Assembly: GCF_002150805.1 (NCBI RefSeq)
Contig: NZ_MTBA01000012.1
Span: 1 to 64,000, forward strand
Direction: 5' to 3'
Source of the DNA: Oceanospirillum sanctuarii
Lineage (GTDB): Bacteria > Pseudomonadota > Gammaproteobacteria > Pseudomonadales > Halomonadaceae
Length of the DNA: 64,000 bases
Below, in pieces: positions 8,765-20,112 of the stretch. A model generated the notes under the pieces. The model made no database searches. It was not told the DNA's origin and saw only the letters and a list, made by a program, of their open reading frames with translations. The position numbers and the translations under genes are program-made. Numbering within the stretch: position 1 is the stretch's first letter; each line of letters starts with the position of its first letter.

Positions 8765-9502
8765 TTAGCACATGTGCTGGCCGCCATTTACTGCCAGATT
8801 AGCACCTGTGATAAAGCCACCATCTTCTGCAGCCAGGAAAGAAACCGTGCGGGCAATCTCTTCCGGCTTACCAAAACGCCCTACCGGAATACCTTCCATA
8901 ATCTGATTACGGATCGGCTCATCGATCTTCATAATCATATCGGTTGCGATATAACCCGGAGAGATAGTGTTTACGGTAATACCTTTACGGGCCGTTTCCT
9001 GCGCCAGCGCTTTGGTGAAACCGTGCATACCTGCCTTAGCTGCTGAATAGTTGGTTTGACCCATCTGCCCCTTCTGACCATTGATCGAAGAGATATTGAT
9101 GATGCGACCAAACTTCATTTCCAGCATGTTTTCCAGACAGGCTTTACTCATGTTGAAAACACTGTCCAGGTTGGTTTGCAGAACCTGATGCCACTGCTCC
9201 CAACTCATCTTCTTCATGAAACCATCACGGGTGATACCAGCGTTGTTAACCAGCACCGCAATCGGCCCCAGGGTTTCTGCCACTTGCTTGCAACCTTCCT
9301 GACAGGAATCAAAATTGCCGACGTCGATGTGCACGGTCTCAAAATCGTAACCAGCGGCTTTTTCAGATTCCTTCCAAGCCTGTGCTTTTTCCTGGTTCGT
9401 TGAGGCCGCCACAACCTGATAGCCATCATCAGCCAGACCACGGCAAATTGCAGTACCGATACCACCGGTACCCCCTGTTACTAAGGCGATCTTCTTACTC
9501 AT
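8765..9502 (-). CDS. phbB: Acetoacetyl-CoA reductase (short-chain dehydrogenase)
   Basis: NADPH-dependent reduction of acetoacetyl-CoA to (R)-3-hydroxybutyryl-CoA, the second step of polyhydroxybutyrate synthesis. A classical SDR of 245 aa: cofactor motif TGGTGGIG, NNAG, catalytic Ser in ISSINGQKGQ, YSAAK, and the C-terminal VNGGQHM typical of PhbB. The related FabG acts on ACP substrates; NGQKGQMGQTNY and the C-terminus favour PhbB. No phaA or phaC lies nearby. Ribosome site AGAGGG precedes the ATG. A 254-bp spacer upstream includes a TGCCGGT/ACCGGCA hairpin (9613-9631). Confidence 0.92.
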   Translation of the reverse strand: MSKKIALVTGGTGGIGTAICRGLADDGYQVVAASTNQEKAQAWKESEKAAGYDFETVHIDVGNFDSCQEGCKQVAETLGPIAVLVNNAGITRDGFMKKMSWEQWHQVLQTNLDSVFNMSKACLENMLEMKFGRIINISSINGQKGQMGQTNYSAAKAGMHGFTKALAQETARKGITVNTISPGYIATDMIMKIDEPIRNQIMEGIPVGRFGKPEEIARTVSFLAAEDGGFITGANLAVNGGQHMC

Positions 9503-9715
9503 CTTACATTCCCTCTGCTTGTAGATGTCGCTCTCGCATTCCCTGTTTTACTGACCCACGGTGACAACACCATGACAGAAAAACAGAGTTTTACCGAAAC
9601 ATCCAAACCACGTGCCGGTGACATACCGGCATCATGCCCGGACAGGCAAAAATCCTTGTGTGACTATCGAAATACGCTTTTTATTTGTTTATTTTGATTT
9701 TCAGCGTAAAAACTT

Positions 9716-9743
9716 TTGACATTCAATTATTTAGCCCTATAAT
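9716..9743 (+). promoter_or_regulatory. Sigma-70 promoter of the initiator tRNA
   Basis: Consensus -35 TTGACA (9716-9721) and -10 TATAAT (9738-9743) with a 16-bp spacer, ending 13 bp before the tRNA. An AT-rich upstream tract could act as an UP element. Confidence 0.9.
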
Positions 9744-9756
9744 GCACTGCATCTGA

Positions 9757-9833
<77 letters not shown>

Positions 9834-9842
9834 AATTCAGAG

Positions 9843-9874
9843 AAAGCCAGATTCTTCGGAGTCTGGCTTTTTTT
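9843..9874 (+). terminator. Intrinsic terminator of tRNA-fMet
   Basis: Twelve-bp stem (one G-T pair) closed by a TTCG tetraloop, then a T run continuing into ATGCCTG. Confidence 0.93.
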
Positions 9875-10250
9875 ATGCCTGCTTTTTACGCCTAAGGCCA
9901 CATTACCGCTGGCAGCAGTCATCATCCCTTTCTCTATCCTTCTTCCCTGCACCATGAAAGCGCTTAGTAACCGATTAGCTCTTCAGTCTAGTGCACAATT
10001 CTGAAATAGCCTTTACAAAAATACGGCTTTATTGGCTGGCTAAGCTATCAAAGGGTAACGACTGCGACAAGCAAATATGACCAGCAAGTCACCATGCAGC
10101 GCAGCATAATACTCACTATATAAAGCCTAACTAATTGTTTCCTATCAGCATTATCGGATTCCGGTCTTTAGGTCTTATTGCGATTTACTTAATATTCCCG
10201 TCAACCTAATAATGATTACCGGCAACCCCAACAGCCGACGGAGTTTCATC
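9875..10250. other. Intergenic region, no gene found
   Basis: About 375 bp between the tRNA terminator and the inositol-phosphatase gene. Stop codons break all frames into short pieces, and no RNA structure beyond the tRNA terminator stands out. The promoter for the next gene should be in its AT-rich 3' half (about 10100-10230), but no strong -35/-10 pair could be chosen. Confidence 0.5.
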
Positions 10251-11078
10251 ATGGAAATCACTGCCAGCCAACCCTCTGAGTTACAGCAATATCTGAGCCA
10301 GGCTATCGCCATCGCCCGTCAGGCTGGCGAGCTGATTCGCTCTGCCCGAGAGGAGCAAAGCTTCTCACAGGATTACAAAGCCGGGCACGAACTGGTAACC
10401 AGTGCCGATCTGAAATCCGACCAACTGATCCGCGCCCTGCTGCAACTGGCCTTTCCTGATCATGACATTCTGTCGGAAGAATCCTCTCCGGATTACTCCG
10501 ATACCGCAGCTCTGCAAAAACCTATGTGGATCATCGATCCGATCGATGGCACGGTAAACTACGCTCACGGTTTACAGCAGGTGGCGATTTCCATCGCTTA
10601 TGCCGAACAAGGAGAAGTTAAAGTCGGGGTTGTGTATAACCCGTTTCTGGATGAGTTATTCACAGCGGTATCCGGCGAGCCCGCACAACTGAATGGTGAG
10701 GACATTCAGGTCAGCGAAACCAGAGAACTGAAAAAAGCCCTGATCGCCACCGGTTTTCCTTATGATAAATCCCTGATACCGACACTACTGCCGCGCCTGC
10801 ATCAGGTACTGAATAACTGTCAGGACATTCGCCGCATGGGGTCAGCGGCAATCGATATCTGTTATGTCGCAGCCGGACGCTTAGACGGTTACTACGAAAC
10901 TGTATCACCATGGGATTTTGCGGCAGCGCGTCTGATCGCTTTGCAGGCAGGGGCTTTAGCAGGCCATCTCGATGGCTGTCCGGATAACTTCCCACCAGCC
11001 CTTTACGGCGAGCAGATGCTGGTTGCTAATCCGACACTTTATCCCCTACTACAGAATCTTCTGCAAAAGCCTGCCTGA
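10251..11078 (+). CDS. Inositol monophosphatase family protein
   Basis: Mg-dependent, Li-sensitive phosphatase family (IMPase/SuhB/CysQ/HisN fold). Metal-site motifs are intact: LSEESS, WIIDPIDGTVNYAHG and the C-terminal WDFAAARLIALQAGA. Length of about 275 aa fits. The ATG at 10251 is chosen because GGAG lies 7 nt upstream; an in-frame ATG at 10212 would add 13 residues without a ribosome site. The substrate (inositol phosphate, sugar phosphate or other) cannot be settled. It is a single-gene unit; a hairpin (11100-11121) follows without a T run. Confidence 0.9.
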   Translation: MEITASQPSELQQYLSQAIAIARQAGELIRSAREEQSFSQDYKAGHELVTSADLKSDQLIRALLQLAFPDHDILSEESSPDYSDTAALQKPMWIIDPIDGTVNYAHGLQQVAISIAYAEQGEVKVGVVYNPFLDELFTAVSGEPAQLNGEDIQVSETRELKKALIATGFPYDKSLIPTLLPRLHQVLNNCQDIRRMGSAAIDICYVAAGRLDGYYETVSPWDFAAARLIALQAGALAGHLDGCPDNFPPALYGEQMLVANPTLYPLLQNLLQKPA

Positions 11079-11360
11079 TCTGCGTCTTTATCTATTTGCG
11101 AGGCAGATATACACCTGCCTCACAGAAAGCTACACAAGAAAACGCTCTTTAAAACCCTTTAGATGATATGGTCTTAACCGTCATACAAGGGTGCGGAAAA
11201 GAGGTTCGAGTATGACAGAAAAAATAAAGCCAGAGATAAAAACTATAGCAATCAGGATGCTATAGCTGACGCTCTGATAACAGGCAATTAAGGTATTACA
11301 AAAGAACTTTAATCCTTATAAGATATGCGGACTTTAAACCCAACCCACCCAGAGGCAGCT

Positions 11361-13385
11361 ATGTTCGCCGTTGCAAACACGGATATCTCATCGGAAGAGA
11401 TCAAACTGCTGGCAACAGCTTTTAATGCGCATCAGCCCATTGCGATCATCGATCGTTCCGGCATCATCATCAAAGCCAATGAGGCCTTTGCTGAGCTGAC
11501 CGGTTATGGTCTGAATGAGCTGGCTGGCCGCAATATTCGTATGCTGCGCTCTGAGAAACAGGGCGACCACTTCTATAAAGAACTCTGGCTGGGCTTAAAA
11601 GATAAGGGTTTCTGGGAAGGCGAGATGTGGAACAAGACCCGTAATGGCGATGTTCCCCACCACGTTAATATCACGGCAGTTCAGGATGATACCGGGCGTT
11701 TTACCCACTACGTTGCTTTCTACGAAGACCTGACCACAACCTACGAGCACCAGCATTATCTCGAACGTAAAGCTCAGGAAGAATCATCCCTGAGTATTCT
11801 GATGGCGCTAAGTCTGGATAGCGTGCCCATGCACGAGTATCTGGGTCAGTCTCAGGCCCGTATCATGCACCACCACAACTGGCAGTGGCGTTTTCTCGCT
11901 TTATACCAGCCAACGTCTATCGGCCTGAAACCTCAGATTCAGCACGGCGGCTGCGCCAATAATCCCTGCATAAAGATCCCCATGACACTGGAACTCTGTC
12001 AGAAGGTGATCGACCAAGGCTCTCCGCAGATTCTGCCGATGAATATAGAAGATACAACCCACTGTATTATCGAGCAGGATCATGTGGCCTATGCGGTGCC
12101 GCTGCAGCATGCCGGACAGCCCTCGGTTCTTCTGCTTTATCTGCCGGAACGTATTCTGAATACCACAGAGAACCGTACTTTTATCCACCGTATCGTACAT
12201 GTTCTCGGCATGGGGATTAACAAACGTCTGACGGAACAGGCTTTGATTGAGGCTCGCGACAAAGCAGAAAAAGCCAGTCAGGCCAAATCCAATCTGCTTT
12301 CCAGCGTTAGCCATGAGCTACGCACCCCTCTGAATGCCATTCTGGGCTTTACCCAGCTCTTGCAGGATGAGCCTATGGAAGAAGAGCAGAAGGAATCTGT
12401 AAACGAAATCCACGTTGCCGGTAAACATCTGTTGGCGATGGTGAACGACATTCTCGATCTCGCCCGGATTGAGTCCGGACGGGTCCGCCTTAATACCGAG
12501 GTTGTTCCTCTGGCCAAGGAGCTGGAAAGCAGCCTGCTGCTGGTTCAGCCTCTGGCGGAAGAACATCAGCTGAAGCTGGAAGTGGACCTGAGCGCCAACC
12601 CCGATCAGCAGGTACTGACCGATCGGGTTCGTATCAAACAGGTGCTCTTTAATCTGCTCTCCAACGCCATTAAATACAATCACCACGGCGGCACAGTTAA
12701 GATCCGCCTGCAGAACCGGGATAAAGGCTTTGTCCGTATTCAGGTGATCGACAGCGGTATCGGTATTCCGGAGGATAAGCAACAGGATCTGTTTGAAGCC
12801 TTTAACCGTCTGGGCGCAGAAAGCACCAATGTCGAAGGAACCGGAATCGGTCTTGCGCTCTGCAAACGTCTTGCAGAGATGATGCACGGCCAGATCGGCT
12901 ACAAACCCAATCCCGATGGCGGTAGCATTTTCTGGATCGACCTGCCGGACAGCCACCCCAAAGAGGAACCTCAGGATACCGCCAGCCGGTTCAATATCCT
13001 CTGCGTCGATGACGACCCGATTCATCTGAAGTTGCTGGAAAATGCCCTGCAGAGTCGTGAAGATATTCGTCTTTTCACCGAAAACAATGCCAGCTACGCC
13101 GTAGATCTGGCACAGAAGCACCCTCTTGATCTGATACTGATGAATACCGATATGCCGGATCTGAGCGGCCTTGAAATGCTGGAGATTCTTCAGGTCAGCC
13201 CACAGACGGCTACCATTCCTATTGTGGCTATCGCGGAGGATGCCCAGCCCGAAACGGTTAACCAGCATCTGCAGGCAGGATTTGCGGAATACTTCACCAA
13301 GCCGCTGTCCATGGACAAACTCCTGCTGATTATTGAGCAGCTGCAGATGGAGCAGGAAAACCTGATTGCTGTCAGCAGCAGTTAA
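11361..13385 (+). CDS. Hybrid sensor histidine kinase with N-terminal PAS and C-terminal pseudo-receiver
   Basis: Cytosolic signalling kinase with no membrane segment. Order: PAS (about residues 20-125), a poorly conserved linker resembling a GAF region (about 150-300, with CANNPC), HisKA with phospho-acceptor His318 in SHELRTPLNAILGF, HATPase (NAIKYN, DSGIGIP, GTGIGLAL), then a receiver domain. The receiver keeps the acidic pocket (CVDDDP) and switch Lys (FTKPL), but its phospho-acceptor Asp is Asn595 (LILMNTDMP), so it should not accept phosphate. ATG 11361 has AGAGG at 5-nt spacing; an ATG at 11325 (12 residues more) lacks one. No response-regulator gene is adjacent, so this is an orphan. 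Confidence 0.92.
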   Translation: MFAVANTDISSEEIKLLATAFNAHQPIAIIDRSGIIIKANEAFAELTGYGLNELAGRNIRMLRSEKQGDHFYKELWLGLKDKGFWEGEMWNKTRNGDVPHHVNITAVQDDTGRFTHYVAFYEDLTTTYEHQHYLERKAQEESSLSILMALSLDSVPMHEYLGQSQARIMHHHNWQWRFLALYQPTSIGLKPQIQHGGCANNPCIKIPMTLELCQKVIDQGSPQILPMNIEDTTHCIIEQDHVAYAVPLQHAGQPSVLLLYLPERILNTTENRTFIHRIVHVLGMGINKRLTEQALIEARDKAEKASQAKSNLLSSVSHELRTPLNAILGFTQLLQDEPMEEEQKESVNEIHVAGKHLLAMVNDILDLARIESGRVRLNTEVVPLAKELESSLLLVQPLAEEHQLKLEVDLSANPDQQVLTDRVRIKQVLFNLLSNAIKYNHHGGTVKIRLQNRDKGFVRIQVIDSGIGIPEDKQQDLFEAFNRLGAESTNVEGTGIGLALCKRLAEMMHGQIGYKPNPDGGSIFWIDLPDSHPKEEPQDTASRFNILCVDDDPIHLKLLENALQSREDIRLFTENNASYAVDLAQKHPLDLILMNTDMPDLSGLEMLEILQVSPQTATIPIVAIAEDAQPETVNQHLQAGFAEYFTKPLSMDKLLLIIEQLQMEQENLIAVSSS

Positions 13386-13490
13386 GTCTGAAATAGAACC
13401 TAAGGTCGTCCCCAGCAAAGACACTGTATAAAAATATAGTTCGATTTCTTATACTAGCCGGATCGTTATCTGCATCAGGTGCATCCGGCT

Positions 13491-15137
13491 ATGTCATCGC
13501 TATCCAATCTTCTGTTACCCGCACTATTACTGATCTCTGCACTGGCAGGCTCTCTTATCAGTGTCGCCATCCTGCGTAATCGTCACCAGCAACAGCTGGA
13601 ACGAGAACTTGAGATTCAGGCCGAACAGCTTCAGCAACGCTATCAGTCAGCCATGCAACAGATGCAGCTGCAGCTGCAACACACTCAGGAAACCAGCAGC
13701 GATCTGCGCCAGCGCCTGCAAACCAGCGAAGCCGAACTAAACCGCCTGCAGCAACTACAGCAGAGCCAAAGCCAGCAGATCGCCGATGCTCAGGCGCAAA
13801 ACCATTACACCAAAGAGCTGCAGCAGAAACTGGCTCGTATGGAACAACGCTTTGAAGAGGAGCAGCAGCGCCGCCAAAGCGTGGAACAGGACAGCACCGC
13901 CCAGCAAACCACACTCGACAACCTGCATGAAGTGGTGGAGCGCAGCCAGAATCAACTGGCCAATAAAGACCAGCAGATCAGTCAGCTGCAGAAACAACTG
14001 CTGACTCTGGAACAGCAACTGGCGACCACCCGTACCCGCTTGGAAGAAGAGCAGAAAGCCTCACAGGAAAAGATTCAGATCCTGAACAGTGCCGAACAGA
14101 AACTCAGCCAGCAGTTTGAAAACCTCGCCAACCGCATCTTTGATGACAAGAGCAAGCACCTGAACCATCAGCACCAGCAAACCCTCACCAGTCTGCTGAA
14201 TCCTTTTAAAGACCAGCTGAACCAGTTCCGTCAGCAGGTTCAGGACAGCTACGGTAAAGAGGCGCAGGAGCGCGCCATGCTCAAGCAGGAGATCCACAGC
14301 CTAAAGGCTCTCAACCTGCAGATGAGTCAGGAAGCACTGAATCTGACCAAGGCACTGAAAGGCGACAAAAAAGCCCAGGGCAATTGGGGCGAACTGATTC
14401 TGCAGCGGGTACTGGAAGAATCCGGCCTGCGGGAAGGTCACGAATACGAACTGCAGGCCAGCCGTCGGGATGAGGAACGCCAGCTCTATCAACCGGATGT
14501 GATTGTGCATCTGCCGGACAACAAAGATGTCATTATCGACGCCAAGGTTTCCCTTAACGCCTACGAATCCTTCCACAACAGCGAAGATAAAACCGAACGC
14601 CAGCAGTATCTGAAAGCCCACGTTGCCGCAATCCGCAATCACATCAAGGGGCTTTCTGCCAAAGACTATCGCGAGTTGAAAGGGGTTCGCAGCCTCGACT
14701 ACGTGCTGATGTTTATTCCGGTGGAAGCCGCCTTTATGACCGCCTTTGATGCCGAGCCTGATCTGTTCCGCGAGGCCTTCGAACACAATATTATGATCGT
14801 CAGCCCCACTAGTATGATGGTCGCCCTGCGTACCATTCAGAATATCTGGCGTTACGAGCGCCTGAATGAAAACGCTCAACTGATCTCCCGCCGCGCCGGC
14901 CGCATGTACGACAAACTGCGTGGCTTTGCCGAAGATATGCAGAAGCTGGGCAACCAGCTCAGCACCGCCCACCAGACCTATGACAATGCCCTGAATAAAT
15001 TCAGTCAGGGGCGCGGCAGTCTTGTTGGACAGGCGCAGCAACTGGCCGAGCTGGATATCAACATCAAAAAGCCCCTGCCCCAGGAGCTGACCGATATGGC
15101 CTCTGTCGACCTGCCGGATCTGACCAAGAACCCATAA
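13491..15137 (+). CDS. rmuC: DNA recombination protein RmuC
   Basis: RmuC family, putative nuclease-fold protein that limits recombination at inverted repeats. An N-terminal membrane anchor (about residues 5-25) is followed by a Gln/Glu-rich coiled coil (about 30-200) and the conserved RmuC domain. That domain contains GNWGELILQRVLEESGLREG, QPDVIVHLPD, IIDAKVSLNAYE and YVLMFIPVEAAF, matching the PD-(D/E)xK-like core. The ATG at 13491 has AGGTG upstream and is preferred over an in-frame GTG four codons earlier. It is a single gene. Confidence 0.94.
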   Translation: MSSLSNLLLPALLLISALAGSLISVAILRNRHQQQLERELEIQAEQLQQRYQSAMQQMQLQLQHTQETSSDLRQRLQTSEAELNRLQQLQQSQSQQIADAQAQNHYTKELQQKLARMEQRFEEEQQRRQSVEQDSTAQQTTLDNLHEVVERSQNQLANKDQQISQLQKQLLTLEQQLATTRTRLEEEQKASQEKIQILNSAEQKLSQQFENLANRIFDDKSKHLNHQHQQTLTSLLNPFKDQLNQFRQQVQDSYGKEAQERAMLKQEIHSLKALNLQMSQEALNLTKALKGDKKAQGNWGELILQRVLEESGLREGHEYELQASRRDEERQLYQPDVIVHLPDNKDVIIDAKVSLNAYESFHNSEDKTERQQYLKAHVAAIRNHIKGLSAKDYRELKGVRSLDYVLMFIPVEAAFMTAFDAEPDLFREAFEHNIMIVSPTSMMVALRTIQNIWRYERLNENAQLISRRAGRMYDKLRGFAEDMQKLGNQLSTAHQTYDNALNKFSQGRGSLVGQAQQLAELDINIKKPLPQELTDMASVDLPDLTKNP

Positions 15138-15580
15138 TGCCAGTCACTAGCGCTTAATCCTCGCCACAGACTGAATTTTTTTCATTAAAACCTGAGGGTT
15201 AGCCTGAAAAATATGGCAGAAAAAAGACTGCGCACTCTGCAATCTTGACTATAGTAAGGTTGTGGGCGGAGTTAGACATTGCAAACGCTCACTACGCTCC
15301 GGTAGTGCTTTCCTGCGCGATCATCAGCAGAAGCACATCACTTCGCCGGGTTTCACACAACTCTATTAACTACAGATAAAACACTTAGTTTAAAACCAGA
15401 AGTAAGCTTTAAAACCGTAAGACCGTAAAACTGAGTACCACAAAGCTGATGGCTTAAACCCTTTGCTTTGAAGCTTTGTAGAAAGTCACTTTATTGTAAG
15501 CAAGGCTTTCCTCCTTGCCGCTGAATACGCGTTAGGCGGACAGAGAGAAAAGCAGCAGAAACGATCCGGAGGGAGCGTTT
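15138..15580. other. Intergenic region upstream of the CPXCG gene
   Basis: 443 bp with no convincing gene. It contains a TTGACT near 15246 that could be a -35 element, a small CACTAC/GTAGTG hairpin near 15290-15310, and then purine-rich leader sequence. A long leader for the CPXCG gene or a small RNA is possible; nothing shows either directly. Confidence 0.4.
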
Positions 15581-15784
15581 ATGTTAGAGGCGATGCTCAC
15601 TGAGGTTTACGGGCAATGTCCCTATTGCGGGTCGGCACTGGAAACAGCTGTTGATACCACAGGAGGTGATCAGGATTACTACGAAGACTGCCAGACTTGC
15701 TGCGCTCCTATACATATGCAGGTACACGTGAATATGGAGGGAGAATTGCTCAGTGTTGAACTAAAACGGGAAGATGATTCCTGA
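15581..15784 (+). CDS. CPXCG-motif cysteine-rich zinc-ribbon protein
   Basis: Small (67 aa) protein of the Cys_rich_CPXCG family, function unknown. Two Cys pairs form a likely zinc ribbon: CPYCG (residues 13-17) and CQTC (about 37-40). The acidic segment DYYEDCQTCC-PI is typical of the family. A strong ribosome site (GGAGGG) precedes the ATG. It is flanked by unusually long non-coding stretches (443 bp and 853 bp). Confidence 0.88.
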   Translation: MLEAMLTEVYGQCPYCGSALETAVDTTGGDQDYYEDCQTCCAPIHMQVHVNMEGELLSVELKREDDS

Positions 15785-17591
<1,807 letters not shown>

Positions 17592-17620
17592 GTCAGCATA
17601 TTCCGCTGAACGCCAGAAAC

Positions 17621-17652
17621 AAAAATCCCCGCTAATACGCGGGGATTTTTTA
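17621..17652. terminator. Bidirectional terminator between trxB and tapT
   Basis: AAAAATCCCCGC / GCGGGGATTTTT stem with a TAATAC loop; the T run on the plus strand is followed by ATGCCTG. Confidence 0.92.
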
Positions 17653-17671
17653 TGCCTGATAAAAACCAGCC

Positions 17672-18376
17672 TTAACGATTCAAACGCGCTTCCACTTCTT
17701 CCCGTAGACCACGGGATTCCGCGTAGCGGCGGTTAAAGGCGGCGAAGTAGTTTTCCACAGCATCAACCGCTTCACTCTCTCCTGCCTGTCGCAGCAGTTC
17801 AATACCGACTTCCACGGTACACAGATGCTGGTCACTGGCGGGTTTACGCAGGGCGTAACGGGTCAGGCGGTCAGTTTTTAACGGCAGTACCGGCAGGTTA
17901 TCCAGATACGGGCTCTTGCGGAAAATCCGCCGTGCCTGTCGCCAGGTGCCATCCAGAATAATAAACACCGGAACCTTCTCCGGTGACTTTTCCCGCTCCG
18001 GTTCGAAAGACACCACCCGATGGGCGTAATCTTCCATATCATCCGGGAAGATAATAAAGGGCTGATACTGTTCATCAGCCAACAGCGCCAGCAACTTAGG
18101 ATCAGGACTGGTGCGGTACCAGTAAAACACCTGAGTTTCCGGCAGACAGTCCGCCAGCAAACGACCTGTGTTGGTCGGTTTGTAGATCTCCTCCGGATGC
18201 ATAATCAGCCAGACCTGAGCCCGGCAACTGACGTTTTCCGGGCGCAGATCACAGATGCAGAAATCCTTCGCCATCAGACAACCGGTACAGCGGTTCACCC
18301 GGGAACCCCGGGCAGCAAAAGGCTTACGCGGCATATCCGGCGCAGGTGGCATAGGCAGAGAAAACGGCTTGGACAT
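17672..18376 (-). CDS. tapT: DTW-domain tRNA-uridine aminocarboxypropyltransferase
   Basis: Related to E. coli YfiP/TapT, which transfers the aminocarboxypropyl group of SAM to U47 of tRNA (acp3U). It has an N-terminal Cys cluster (RCTGC, FCICD), a conserved TNTGRLL segment, and the signature ILDGTWRQARRI (Asp-x-Thr-Trp), with YALRKPASDQHLCTVE downstream. Length 234 aa fits. It runs towards trxB and shares its terminator. The acp3U role is from family knowledge; the exact tRNA target is inferred. Confidence 0.9.
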   Translation of the reverse strand: MSKPFSLPMPPAPDMPRKPFAARGSRVNRCTGCLMAKDFCICDLRPENVSCRAQVWLIMHPEEIYKPTNTGRLLADCLPETQVFYWYRTSPDPKLLALLADEQYQPFIIFPDDMEDYAHRVVSFEPEREKSPEKVPVFIILDGTWRQARRIFRKSPYLDNLPVLPLKTDRLTRYALRKPASDQHLCTVEVGIELLRQAGESEAVDAVENYFAAFNRRYAESRGLREEVEARLNR

Positions 18377-18437
18377 TCAGTAACTTTCCGCGGAATGAGT
18401 TTTTAGAGAATAAGCGTTAGAGGTTAAAACAAGTTAC

Positions 18438-18464
18438 GCATTCCCATGCGAGCGTGGGAACGAG
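18438..18464. repeat. REP-like palindrome, copy 1
   Basis: Imperfect palindrome TTCCCATG-CGAG-CGTGGGAA with a GCA prefix and CGAG suffix, between the starts/ends of tapT and the sirtuin. Two related copies lie at 22251-22276 and 22311-22333. Confidence 0.75.
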
Positions 18465-18510
18465 TTAAGGCCCGACTACCGGTTATGCAGAACAACGCCG
18501 GGCAAAGGCT

Positions 18511-19245
18511 TCAATCGTGCTGTAAACCGGGAATACCGGACAGATCTTCAATGCCGTTCTCCAGCAGATAATCCACCAGTACCGGCATGGCACTGCCCGC
18601 AGGATCGCGCAGATAAAACGCTGGCGTATCCGCCGAAGCCTTGGGATCAACCACAATACGCGCCACATGGTAAGGCGCAGCACTGGCCAGGAACGAGGCT
18701 GGCTGAACCTGCAAAGACGTCCCCACCACGATCACCAGATCCGCAGTTTGCGTGATCTCATGGGCAATGGGGTACATGGGCACATCTTCACCAAACCAGA
18801 CGATATGGGGGCGCAGTTGGCTGCCTTTGTCGCACATATCACCGGGATAGATATCGCTCTGCCCCAGATTAATCACCAGACGTTCATCCAGTGTGCTGCG
18901 GGCTTTACCGATCTCGCCGTGCAGGTGCATCACTTCGGTTGAGCCGCCCCGCTCGTGCAGGTCATCAATATTCTGGGTGATGACGGAGACCTTAAAACCC
19001 TCTTCCAATCGGGCGATCGCTTTATGGGCCGCATTGGGTTCGGCTTTACGGATCTGCTGACGGCGTTCGTTATAAAAGCGCAGTACCAGTTCAGGATCAC
19101 GCTGCCAGGCTTGGGGCGTTGCGACATCCTGCACATTGTGGTTTTCCCACAGGCCATCACCATCGCGAAAGGTTTTGATGCCACTTTCCGCGCTGACACC
19201 AGCACCGCTTAGTACCACAATATGTTTTTTATCCTGACTGCTCAT
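18511..19245 (-). CDS. cobB: Class III-type sirtuin (NAD-dependent protein deacylase)
   Basis: Removes acyl groups from lysine using NAD. NAD site: GAGVSAESGIKTFR; TQNIDDLH; catalytic His109 in LHG. Tyr58 and Arg61 (FYNERR) match the pair that reads succinyl/malonyl groups in SIRT5 and CobB. The zinc module is altered: the stretch between His109 and VWFGE holds only one Cys (C138) instead of four, so structural zinc is probably absent. Length 244 aa is normal. It may share a transcript with the TrmB-like gene upstream (77-bp gap). Function in acyl-lysine turnover is inferred. Confidence 0.9.
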   Translation of the reverse strand: MSSQDKKHIVVLSGAGVSAESGIKTFRDGDGLWENHNVQDVATPQAWQRDPELVLRFYNERRQQIRKAEPNAAHKAIARLEEGFKVSVITQNIDDLHERGGSTEVMHLHGEIGKARSTLDERLVINLGQSDIYPGDMCDKGSQLRPHIVWFGEDVPMYPIAHEITQTADLVIVVGTSLQVQPASFLASAAPYHVARIVVDPKASADTPAFYLRDPAGSAMPVLVDYLLENGIEDLSGIPGLQHD

Positions 19246-19322
19246 ACGCTCTTAAACCCTCTCTGCTTAAAGCTTCTCTGCGCTAATCTTCGCGACTTTA
19301 TCCTACTGGGCTATTCATGGTC

Positions 19323-20063
19323 CTACGGGTCAAACACCCACTGATACACCTGCTGCCCACTGCCCAGATACTTACGCTCAAAGGGCGTCAGTACAGGATC
19401 AGGCGTAATAGCGACAACCTGTGACGCAGCCTGTTCCAGCATGGAACTTTTAATACCGCCCAGATCTTCATCCAGAGTTTCACTGGTAGGCAGACGCAAC
19501 AAACTAATCGCCTGTGCCATCTCCTGTACATAGATCAGCCAGTTACTGCGACACTCAAAACGGCCACCCAACTCGGCGATATAAGGCAGCATAGGCCCGC
19601 CCTGCCAGCGCAGTTTGAACTGACTCTTCTTCGGATAAGGGTTCGGGTACAACAGATAATGACGCACAGGCTGCCATCCGGCATCCACCGCCAGTCGCCA
19701 GAAATCCAGCAGGTTAGCGCGCACCAGCAGAGCATTATCCGGCAGTTCCCCCAGTTTACGACTGAGACGATCTTCCGACTGATCGACACCAATCACGGCA
19801 TGATCCGGGAACATCTCTGCCAGATGACGCGTGCTTTCACCCACACCACAGCAGCTGTCCAGAATCAGAGGTTTGTTCTGACCACGCAGCCAGTTGGCAG
19901 CCTTGTTGAAGGCATCCAGATTGTGCTGCTGATAAGGCTTTTTGAACGGCACCCGACAGTGTTTAAAGACACGATCGACCAGCTCCTCGTGGGGGCCGTC
20001 CTGAGTGGTATGGATCTCACGGGAGTTTCCGAAACTCTTATTGCCGTGGGGGCGATGCTTCAT
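19323..20063 (-). CDS. TrmB-like SAM-dependent methyltransferase
   Basis: Class I methyltransferase resembling tRNA (guanine-N7) methyltransferase. It has a SAM motif I LILDSCCGVGESTRHLA, IGVDQS, and a TrmB-style LLYPNPYPKKSQFKLRW (canonical FPDPWPKKRH). The start at 20063 is chosen because it gives MKHRPHGNK with AGGGAG upstream and clears the nfo stop by 49 bp; the frame stays open further upstream but overlaps nfo. It may be a TrmB paralogue rather than the main m7G46 enzyme, since sequence outside the motifs diverges. Confidence 0.8.
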   Translation of the reverse strand: MKHRPHGNKSFGNSREIHTTQDGPHEELVDRVFKHCRVPFKKPYQQHNLDAFNKAANWLRGQNKPLILDSCCGVGESTRHLAEMFPDHAVIGVDQSEDRLSRKLGELPDNALLVRANLLDFWRLAVDAGWQPVRHYLLYPNPYPKKSQFKLRWQGGPMLPYIAELGGRFECRSNWLIYVQEMAQAISLLRLPTSETLDEDLGGIKSSMLEQAASQVVAITPDPVLTPFERKYLGSGQQVYQWVFDP

Positions 20064-20112
20064 CGTTGTGGCTCCCTGAAGCCTGCTGGCTTCTTCACCT
20101 GTGAATTCAAAT

